Assembly (NCBI GenBank): GCA_000437515.1
Contig: FR898442.1
Coordinates: 1 to 6,307, forward strand
DNA length: 6,307 nucleotides
Source of the DNA: Acidiphilium sp. CAG:727
GTDB lineage: Bacteria > Bacillota > Clostridia > Christensenellales > Borkfalkiaceae
Direction: 5' to 3'
The notes beneath the pieces were generated by a model. The model was given only the letters and a program-made list of their open reading frames with translations, ran no database searches and was not told the origin of the DNA. Both the position numbers and the translations under genes were made by a program. Shown piece after piece: positions 1 through 6,307 of this stretch (positions are counted from its first letter, which is position 1; each line of letters opens with the position of its first letter).

Positions 1-1
1 C

Positions 2-70
2 GGGTTCAAACGCAATTACCTGTGGCTAGCATATTCGGAATTTATTCGTGAATTTTATTTTTCGATATAA
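2..70 (+). CDS. Possible C-terminal tail of a convergent gene (very tentative)
   Basis: The plus-strand frame starting at base 2 is open from the left edge for 22 codons and stops with TAA at 68-70, ten bases before the stop of addA. The peptide is rich in aromatic and hydrophobic residues (NYLWLAYSEFIREFYFSI at the end), which would suit a protein C-terminus. No family is recognisable. A 22-codon open frame arises often by chance, the other plus frames also hold short open stretches, and no terminator hairpin separates the two stops, so this may be ordinary intergenic DNA. Confidence 0.2.
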   Translation, partial: GFKRNYLWLAYSEFIREFYFSI

Positions 71-79
71 ATTTCGTAT

Positions 80-3000
80 TTATTCGCAGACGATTGATTC
101 GACGGAGTTAATGTTGAATAAAATCGTTTTTTCGACCTTCAATTTAAGAGTTTTTTCGACTGCTTTTTTGTAGAGGGCGAGTTGATAAGCGTAAGTTTCT
201 TTCAAGCGCGTTACGTTTTTTTCAGAATACTTATAATCAACGATAATCGCCTTATCGCCCTTTACCGCAAGCAGGTCGACGATACCTTGAACGAGTACGT
301 CGCCCTTGGCTTTCGTGTCCGAAATCTCGTTCGCCGCCATCTGCGCGATAAACGGTTGTTCTTTATAGAGTTTGTACCCCTTTATCTCTCCGAACAAAGG
401 CGAACTCAATATTTTGCGTAATTTTTCTACGGATAGCAGAGCGAGTTGTTCGTCGGTAAGTTTCTTTTCGGTTTTGATTTTTTCGAGAAGTACGCCCGCG
501 TCTTCGTAGAACGAATCCGCGTGCTGTAAAAACGCGTGATAAGCAATTCCTCGTTCGCGCGTCGTTTTGTCTACGGGAAGTCTTATTTCCGTCATCTCGT
601 CATCGTCGGTGGTCGCGTCTTCGGCGAGGCTCGTTACCGCTCGCTTGACGGGCAGATTCACGTCTTCTTCGTAGGGGTATATAAACGACAGATTTTTACG
701 GATAAGGTCGGTAAGCGCGGGGCGGTCTTTCGAAATATAAACTTCTCTCACGTCTTCGCCGTCGCCGATTTCCGTGTCGTCTGCGGTAATTTTTTTATCG
801 AAATATTTCGTCTTTATAAAATCCGAAAACTTGTTTGCGAAAAGTATAGACGTAAAGTCGTCGTTTTCTTCGACGGGTTCGGAAGTTACAAGGTACAGTT
901 TACATTCCGCGCGCGTCATCGCAACGTAAAAAACGCGCATCTCTTCTTTAATCGCGTTGAGTTTCGCTTTTTCCTTAAAAGCCGCCCGCGGGAGCGTGAT
1001 TTTCGTCCTTTTCGACTCTTCGTCGTAAAATTTAAGCGCTACGCCTTCGTAGCGGTCGGTTAAAATTTCTTTTTTCGTATCCTCGAGATTGAATCGTTTG
1101 CCAAGCCCCGCGAGAATAACGATAGGGTATTCGAGTCCTTTCGAAGCGTGCATGCTGGTAACGATAACGCTGTCGTCGCCGTCTGACGAGCCTACGGAAA
1201 CGTCGCCGTCGTCGCTTTCGACCCGCGTTAAAAATTTACGTACCGAAAGACCGTTTTCGCCCGATCCCGCTTCGGCGATGAACCTTTCCACTCGGGAAAG
1301 TCTTATTTCGCCGTTTTTTTGCGAGAGAATTTCGAGGTCGAGCCCCGTTTCGGAAAGAACCCTCGAAAGTATTTCGCCGGCGTTTTCAAAACCGGACAAA
1401 AGTCGGATTTTAGAGATATACTCGTCGAAGTTTTCGAGTTTCTTTCTGATATTTTCGTCTTCGCCGCTTACGAGATACCGGCGATAACAATCGGCGAAGG
1501 TCGGTTTTTTCGTCGTTGACGGATTATCGGTTTTGTCAATCGTAATCGCCTTATACGCGGATCTTTTTATTTCTGCGGCTTCCGCTTCGCTTACACCGCC
1601 TATCGCGCTTTTAAGGCAGGCGAACAGGGGCGCGTCGTCGGCGAAACGGACGATTATTTTAAGCAGGTCTTTAAGAAGTTTTATTTCGGGATAGTCGCCC
1701 ACGGGGTTTTTGACCGACGAAGAAACGGGAATATCCGACCGCTTCAGATGGCGTACTATTTCGGTAGGGAACCCCGACGAATTACGGGTTAAAACGGCGA
1801 AATCTTTCGGGGTAACTTCGCGTTCGCGTTTGGCTTTCAGGTCGAATACTTTGCCGCCCGTTTCCTTTTTGACGATATTCGCCACAACCGCGCCTTCGGC
1901 GAAAGCGGCTTTCGGAGCGGGGTCGTTCACGTCGTCGACTATATCGTAAACTCCCGATTTTAACGTTTTTTCTTTTTCGGCTTCGGGTATCTCTATAAGT
2001 ATCGTTTCGCCGTAGCCTTCCGGATATTTGCCGCTGCCCGTCATAGGGTTGTCTTTGTAGTCCGTTCCGCCGAAGTCTTTGGTCATTATCGGCGAAAACG
2101 TCTTGTTGACGGCGGATAAAACGGCGTCGGTCGATCGGAAATTCTCGTCGAGCGAAACGGTTTCGCCCTCGCCGCGTTTATATCTTTCGAACTTTGCGGC
2201 GATAATGTCGGGGTTACAGCCGCGGAAGGCGTATATGGATTGCTTTACGTCGCCGACCATAAAGGCGTTGTCGGACGATATAAGCGATAAAATAGCCTCC
2301 TGTATGCCGTTTACGTCCTGATATTCGTCGGCGAAAACGTATTTGTATTTTCGTTTTACCGCAGACAATACGTCGGAGTTTTCCGAAAGCAATTTATAGG
2401 CGAAATGTTCGAGGTCTGAGAAATCGAGCGCGGCGGCGTCGGCTTTGAGGCGGGCGTATTCTTTGCCGAAATCTATCGTAAGCCGACATAAAGCCTTAGT
2501 GGCGCGGGCGGGCGAGAGATATTCGCTTAAATCCTTTTCTTCGTCGCCGTTCGGCGTGGCTTTGCGAATATCGTCGTATACGTCTTTGCATTTTTTCTTG
2601 AAATATTCGAGTTTAACCTTGTACGCCGCGAGATCTTCGTCGTCTTTCGAATTCATTCTCGGCGCGGTCGGAACGGAAAGTCCGCAGACCTTTACAAGCG
2701 CGCGGAAATCTTTCGCGTCAAGGCAGGTTTTTAATTTGACAAGCAGTTCGCCGACGTACTTTACGTAAGCGGCGTAGCCGTAATTTTCGGCAAGGCTTGA
2801 TAGATTTTCGCCTATGCGGATAAGTTCTTTTATATACGCCGCAAATATACCGTATAGTTCGTTTTCCGACTTATAGAAAGATTTTTCGGTTATATTTTCG
2901 GCGGCTTTCGTCAAGAACTCTTCGGCGGATTTTTCGGACGAAGCGAATTCGTAGAGTTCTTTAACGGTATCTTTAAGCGTGTCGTCGCCGCGCGATCTGC

Positions 3001-3490
3001 CCATAATGCGTACGAGATATAAAAAGTCTTCGTCACGGGCTTCGTATAAACTTTCGAAAAGAGAATCGAGCGCTTTGTTTTTCAGTTCGCCCGACTGATT
3101 TTCGTCGGCGACCGAAACGGACGGGTCTACGTTCAGCGCGTAAAAGTAGGTGCGGATTAAATTCGCGCAGAAAGAGTGGAAAGTCGAAATCGAAGCGGTG
3201 GGGACTTCCGACAACGCTTTACGGAATCTCGCCGCGTCGCGCCCCGCGTTTATCTCCGCTATAATCGCTTTCACGAGTTTTTGTTTCATCTCTTCCGCCG
3301 CGGCGGTGGTGTAGGTAACGGCGAGTATTTCGCCGACTTCGGCTTTACCTTCGACGATAAGTCTTATTACCCTTTCTATCATTACGAAGGTTTTGCCGCT
3401 TCCCGCCGAAGCCGAAACGAGTACGTTTCTGCCCTCGGCAATTACCGCTTTTCTTTGGTCGGAGGTATAATTTTTGTCGAGATCAGCCAT
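80..3490 (-). CDS. addA: AddA (RexA) subunit: superfamily 1 helicase with RecB-family nuclease domain
   Basis: This is the motor and nuclease subunit of AddAB, a 3'-5' ATP-dependent helicase that also degrades DNA at breaks. It is 1136 residues long, slightly short of the usual ~1200-1240. Motifs in order: Walker A ASAGSGKT (27-34), Ia VTYTTAAAEEM (58-68), STFHSFC (102-108), Walker B FADEYQD (386-392), III VGDVKQSIYAFRG (412-424), IV SLDENFRST (446-454), V VTSMHASKGLEYP (777-789) and VI RVFYVAMTRA (852-861). After an acidic linker near 955-970 comes the nuclease domain: His985 in GIAYHAF, Asp1072 in QGIVDLL, Asp1085 and Lys1087 in IVDYK, and Gln1103 in QLALY. The Asp-Asp spacing of 13 equals that of E. 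coli RecB. The ATG at 3490 was chosen over an in-frame ATG at 3529 because it has a good Shine-Dalgarno, overlaps addB by only 8 bp, and the extra 13 residues (rich in Lys and Arg) fall outside the family's usual N-terminus. No frameshift or missing catalytic residue is visible. Confidence 0.97.
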   Translation of the reverse strand: MADLDKNYTSDQRKAVIAEGRNVLVSASAGSGKTFVMIERVIRLIVEGKAEVGEILAVTYTTAAAEEMKQKLVKAIIAEINAGRDAARFRKALSEVPTASISTFHSFCANLIRTYFYALNVDPSVSVADENQSGELKNKALDSLFESLYEARDEDFLYLVRIMGRSRGDDTLKDTVKELYEFASSEKSAEEFLTKAAENITEKSFYKSENELYGIFAAYIKELIRIGENLSSLAENYGYAAYVKYVGELLVKLKTCLDAKDFRALVKVCGLSVPTAPRMNSKDDEDLAAYKVKLEYFKKKCKDVYDDIRKATPNGDEEKDLSEYLSPARATKALCRLTIDFGKEYARLKADAAALDFSDLEHFAYKLLSENSDVLSAVKRKYKYVFADEYQDVNGIQEAILSLISSDNAFMVGDVKQSIYAFRGCNPDIIAAKFERYKRGEGETVSLDENFRSTDAVLSAVNKTFSPIMTKDFGGTDYKDNPMTGSGKYPEGYGETILIEIPEAEKEKTLKSGVYDIVDDVNDPAPKAAFAEGAVVANIVKKETGGKVFDLKAKREREVTPKDFAVLTRNSSGFPTEIVRHLKRSDIPVSSSVKNPVGDYPEIKLLKDLLKIIVRFADDAPLFACLKSAIGGVSEAEAAEIKRSAYKAITIDKTDNPSTTKKPTFADCYRRYLVSGEDENIRKKLENFDEYISKIRLLSGFENAGEILSRVLSETGLDLEILSQKNGEIRLSRVERFIAEAGSGENGLSVRKFLTRVESDDGDVSVGSSDGDDSVIVTSMHASKGLEYPIVILAGLGKRFNLEDTKKEILTDRYEGVALKFYDEESKRTKITLPRAAFKEKAKLNAIKEEMRVFYVAMTRAECKLYLVTSEPVEENDDFTSILFANKFSDFIKTKYFDKKITADDTEIGDGEDVREVYISKDRPALTDLIRKNLSFIYPYEEDVNLPVKRAVTSLAEDATTDDDEMTEIRLPVDKTTRERGIAYHAFLQHADSFYEDAGVLLEKIKTEKKLTDEQLALLSVEKLRKILSSPLFGEIKGYKLYKEQPFIAQMAANEISDTKAKGDVLVQGIVDLLAVKGDKAIIVDYKYSEKNVTRLKETYAYQLALYKKAVEKTLKLKVEKTILFNINSVESIVCE

Positions 3491-6307
3491 TGTTTTTGCC
3501 CTCTTTCGAGTTTTCTTCGTTGATCGCATTTACGATATCAGACGGCATTATTCTGTCGGGAATATTCCTTTCTTCGTAGTCCGAATCTTCGCCGAACCCG
3601 CACGCCGAGCCGTATTCGCAATATTCGCATTCGCCCTTGTACGGCGCGGGTACGATAACTCCGTCCAGAACGTAATCTACGGCTTTTTCGGTTAAAATTT
3701 CGGCGTAACGCATATACGCTTTTATTACGCTTTCGTCGGCGACGGTCGAACCTTTGGTTTTGTCGCCGTCTTTTTTGGTCGTTTCTATGCGTGCGTCGAC
3801 TATATCGCTCGTCCGGTTTTCGTAAAAATTCTTATCGGTCGCCCTTAAAACGTTTTCTTCGGCGAGCGTTTTGCCGTACATCGAAACGGCTTTGTCGTCG
3901 ATTTTTCTGAAAGCGTCGTCCAACGCGTAATAGTATGCCCCCGCGGGGATAAACCCCGCTTTTGCCAGCGCGTTCATATAAAGATACAGTTGAACGTGCC
4001 TGCCCGTAAAAAAGTTTTTATCCGAAACCTTGTCTTGGGCTTTACCCGATTTATAATCGATTATACGCCCGTATTTTTCGTAAACGTCCACGCGGTCGAT
4101 TTTACCTTGCAGACGATAACCCGGATGGCGTTTTGCGTTTATAGGGTAGGCGGGCAGAACTCCTCCCGCGCCGAACCACGCCTCTTCGTAGAGCGGCTTG
4201 AAGTCGGAAGCGGCGAATTCGCGGAAAAGTTTAACGCATAACTTCGCGGCTTCTTCGGTAAGCCTTTCGAACGCGTAGGCGAAGTCGGGGCGTTTTCCGA
4301 ATCTCTTGTATTCGTCGCCGTCGAGAATTTCGCCTATGATTTTGTCGGATAATTCTTTACATTCGGCTTCGCTTTTTACCGTCGATATTCGCTTTACGAA
4401 CAATTCGACCACTTTGTGTAATACGTTGCCGTAATCCATCGACTTGATTTTGCCCGTGTCCTCGTCGGCAACGCCGATACAGTAACGCATAAAACACTTG
4501 TACGGGCAGGAGTAAAAACACTCTATCGCGCTTGCCGAAACGCTGCCGTTCGCGAAGTAATTTTCGCAGGGCAGATTTTGAGAAAAAAGTTTTTTGCGGT
4601 TTATAAGTCCCACGAGGCGATCGCACGCGTTTACGGCTTCGTCGTCGCCCGCTTTCGCAAACGCGGCTCTTACGGAAGCGATTTCTTCTTCGTCGTCAGT
4701 CGCGCCCTCTTTGAAATCGTTACATTTTTTGACAAGCGAGAAAAACGCCTGGCGGCGGGACAGATAATCGTCGGCTTTCGTATAATCGTCGTCTTTGTCG
4801 CGTTCGAGATCGGAAGCGGTAAAGCGGGTAAACGGAGCGGTTTCATCCGAAAAGATTTTTTCCGCAAAATCGAGTATGCCCGACTTCGCCGTGGGCTTAC
4901 CGTCGCGCGCGAGCGCGGGGCGGGTGAGTACAAGTCTGTTTTTGAAAGAAGCCAAAGCAAGCCCGACCGCTTCTTTTTCGCGGTCGTTGACCACTTTGAT
5001 TTTCGGCTCTATTTTAAGCGAGAGTTTTTCAAGGTCGGCTATATCGCCGTCAAGTAAAATCGCGCCGTCGTTTTGCGTCGCGGGTACGTCGGAAGTAAGC
5101 CCTATCGCGTATAAGGTTGCGTATTGGCGGAATCTGCAATTTTTCAGGTCGCCCACGTAAACGCAGTCGTTTCGTTGCTGTACTACGGACATCTCCGAAG
5201 AGGTTTCGCCTGCGAGCAAAATTCTGCGGTAGGCGTCGGCGGTTATCGCGGTGTCGCCGAGTATCTCTTCGGTTTCATCGAGTATTCCGAGAAATTTTTC
5301 TATCTGCGATTCGGCTATCGCCGCTTTTTCGTCGGTCTTGTAACCGCGGAGTTTCTCGGCGACCGTTTTCGCGTTGTCTTCCGCGCCGCAACCGCTTAAA
5401 AATACGCGTATGCTTTCGGCGTAATTTTTCGCCGTATCGGTTTTTTTCGCCGTTTTAAGAAAATTTCTCAAAAGTCCGATTTTGCCGTTTTCGTATTCGT
5501 CATTCACGTTAAAATCGTTGATAAACGACCTATAGGTTGACGAATCGGAAGTAATAAGTCTTAATATTTCGTCCGATACGGCTTTGTCGGGAATAAAAAG
5601 AACGTTGCCGATTACTTCCTTTACCTCGTCTAAATCGCAGCCGAGCGAAAACGCCCTGAAAAGGCAATCGACGAGCGAAGCGACCGGCGTTGAGGAGAGT
5701 TTCGTTTTTTCGTCCGAATAATAGGGAATATCGTAGTCGGTGAGTTTGCGTTTCAATACGATGGAATACGCGTCGTAATCGGTGACGCCTATCGCGACGT
5801 CGCGGTATCTTACGCCTTTTTCTATGACCGAGCGGCGTATGCGTCTTGCGACGAATTCCGCTTCGTCGGCAGTATCTTTGGCTTCGTACAGGTATACCTT
5901 TTGGGTGAATTTACCGTTTTTCGAAAACACGGTCGGGTTAAAAAGCCCGTCTAAAAGTTTTGCCGCTTCGTCCGTCACCGAAGACGGACAGACCGTGGGA
6001 GAACGGTCGTATTTTTTTACGAAAGAATAAAATTCGTTTACGAATAAATCTTCGTTTTCGCCTTTTACGGCGAAATAATCCGTTGTTTTCGCCGCTTTCG
6101 AAATTGCGTCTATCGCCTCGGCGGACTGCCGGGTTATCGACGAAAAGCCGATAAATACGACGGCTGTATTTCCGAGAGTTTCGTCGTCTTTTACCGCTTC
6201 GGATATGCGTGAAAGCGCGTTGTTGCTGTCCGTAAGCCCGCTTTCGGACAAAAACTTTTCGTAACGCGAAAAAACGGTGGCTATATCGCGTATCTTAGCC
6301 GCCGATC
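3483..6307 (-). CDS. addB: AddB (RexB) subunit of the AddAB helicase-nuclease, 5'-truncated by the window edge
   Basis: This is the AddB subunit of the complex that resects double-strand breaks for RecA loading. The reading frame stays open to the right edge; 940 complete codons are visible (first one at 6303-6305), against a usual family length near 1150-1170, so the N-terminus with any P-loop is missing. The TTG at 6249-6251 is not the start, because AddB-like sequence continues upstream of it. Residues below count from the first complete codon. Residues 1 to about 570 form the helicase-like scaffold. A RecB-family nuclease domain follows: GNVLHKVVE (His630), GKIDRVD (Asp737), IIDYKSGK (Asp750, Lys752) and HVQLYLY (Gln772). 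Cys600 in SCPYKCF, with Cys893, Cys896 and Cys902 in a C-x2-C-x5-C arrangement, matches the 4Fe-4S ligand pattern of Bacillus subtilis AddB. The stop codon overlaps the start of addA by 8 bp. Family assignment is secure; activity and Chi recognition are inferred from the family. Confidence 0.95.
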   Translation of the reverse strand, partial: SAAKIRDIATVFSRYEKFLSESGLTDSNNALSRISEAVKDDETLGNTAVVFIGFSSITRQSAEAIDAISKAAKTTDYFAVKGENEDLFVNEFYSFVKKYDRSPTVCPSSVTDEAAKLLDGLFNPTVFSKNGKFTQKVYLYEAKDTADEAEFVARRIRRSVIEKGVRYRDVAIGVTDYDAYSIVLKRKLTDYDIPYYSDEKTKLSSTPVASLVDCLFRAFSLGCDLDEVKEVIGNVLFIPDKAVSDEILRLITSDSSTYRSFINDFNVNDEYENGKIGLLRNFLKTAKKTDTAKNYAESIRVFLSGCGAEDNAKTVAEKLRGYKTDEKAAIAESQIEKFLGILDETEEILGDTAITADAYRRILLAGETSSEMSVVQQRNDCVYVGDLKNCRFRQYATLYAIGLTSDVPATQNDGAILLDGDIADLEKLSLKIEPKIKVVNDREKEAVGLALASFKNRLVLTRPALARDGKPTAKSGILDFAEKIFSDETAPFTRFTASDLERDKDDDYTKADDYLSRRQAFFSLVKKCNDFKEGATDDEEEIASVRAAFAKAGDDEAVNACDRLVGLINRKKLFSQNLPCENYFANGSVSASAIECFYSCPYKCFMRYCIGVADEDTGKIKSMDYGNVLHKVVELFVKRISTVKSEAECKELSDKIIGEILDGDEYKRFGKRPDFAYAFERLTEEAAKLCVKLFREFAASDFKPLYEEAWFGAGGVLPAYPINAKRHPGYRLQGKIDRVDVYEKYGRIIDYKSGKAQDKVSDKNFFTGRHVQLYLYMNALAKAGFIPAGAYYYALDDAFRKIDDKAVSMYGKTLAEENVLRATDKNFYENRTSDIVDARIETTKKDGDKTKGSTVADESVIKAYMRYAEILTEKAVDYVLDGVIVPAPYKGECEYCEYGSACGFGEDSDYEERNIPDRIMPSDIVNAINEENSKEGKNNG
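3499..3506 (-). promoter_or_regulatory. Ribosome binding site for addA, inside the 3' end of addB
   Basis: Read on the minus strand, AAAGAGGG lies 8 nt before the ATG at 3488-3490. It falls within the addB codons for Lys-Glu-Gly near its C-terminus. The alternative upstream ATG at 3527-3529 has no comparable purine-rich site before it, so this element decides the addA start. Its position implies that ribosomes finishing addB are well placed to reinitiate on addA. Confidence 0.7.

Noticed and set aside
1..30. GGTTCAAAC at the left edge, resembling a tRNA T-loop
   Set aside because: The base that should be the invariant C after the loop is G, and the following sequence cannot pair with the preceding stem, so no T-arm or acceptor end forms.
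25..30. GCTAGC palindrome in the intergenic stretch
   Set aside because: A single 6-base palindrome with no neighbouring repeat or T-run does not support an operator or terminator.
536..1063. Long open frame on the plus strand (about 175 codons) opposite addA
   Set aside because: It lies fully antisense to strongly conserved AddA coding sequence. Its peptide is rich in Phe, Arg and Val, as expected from the complement of TTCG-rich codons, and shows no domain.
3295..3306. Perfect 12-base palindrome CCGCCGCGGCGG
   Set aside because: It encodes the run of alanines in AddA motif Ia using GCC and GCG codons, so it is explained by coding constraint.
4357..4960. Same-strand alternative-frame open stretches within addB (4357-4626 and 4670-4960)
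   Set aside because: They overlap addB fully in another frame, have no ribosome binding site context and give no family-like sequence.
4578..5057. Long open frame on the plus strand (about 159 codons) opposite addB
   Set aside because: It is a codon-bias shadow of addB with low-complexity Arg/Phe/Val content and no recognisable motif. Similar shadows occur along the whole window.
80..6307. Scattered AGCGG pentamers (the B. subtilis Chi sequence)
   Set aside because: A 5-mer is expected several times per strand in 6 kb, the copies seen show no clear orientation bias, and the Chi sequence of this organism is unknown.

Overview
The window holds one recognisable functional unit, read entirely from the minus strand: the two subunit genes of an AddAB (RexAB) helicase-nuclease, in the order addB then addA. 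The complex resects double-strand DNA ends and prepares them for RecA-dependent repair. AddAB takes the place of RecBCD in this role. The AddB C-terminus carries an iron-sulfur-type cysteine pattern, the order is addB-addA, and base composition is moderate (by eye mid-40s percent G+C). Together these point to a member of the Bacillota, most likely an uncultured clostridial lineage. That taxonomic call is inference; no rRNA or marker gene is present to confirm it.

Layout by coordinate. Positions 1-79 are a short AT-rich stretch downstream of addA, with no convincing terminator; one plus-strand frame in it could be the tail of a convergent gene. Positions 80-3490 (minus) are a complete addA of 1136 codons. 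Positions 3483-6307 (minus) are addB, which is open through the right edge, so its N-terminal part (roughly 200 residues, judged from usual family length) lies outside the window. The two genes overlap by 8 bp, and the addA ribosome binding site lies inside the last codons of addB, so they are almost certainly co-transcribed and probably translationally coupled.

How they work together. AddA supplies the ATP-driven 3'-5' helicase motor, with all superfamily 1 motifs visible, plus one RecB-family nuclease domain. AddB supplies a helicase-like scaffold, a second RecB-family nuclease domain and the cysteines expected to bind a 4Fe-4S cluster. In characterised AddAB enzymes the two nucleases each cut one strand behind the motor until a Chi sequence is met. 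Both nuclease centres look intact here, so a working dual-nuclease enzyme is expected.

I do not see a previously undescribed system. The remaining observations are modest: extra cysteines beside the first cluster ligand, a very strong TTCG/CGAA bias, a GC-rich hairpin within addB, and the possible convergent gene end at the left edge.
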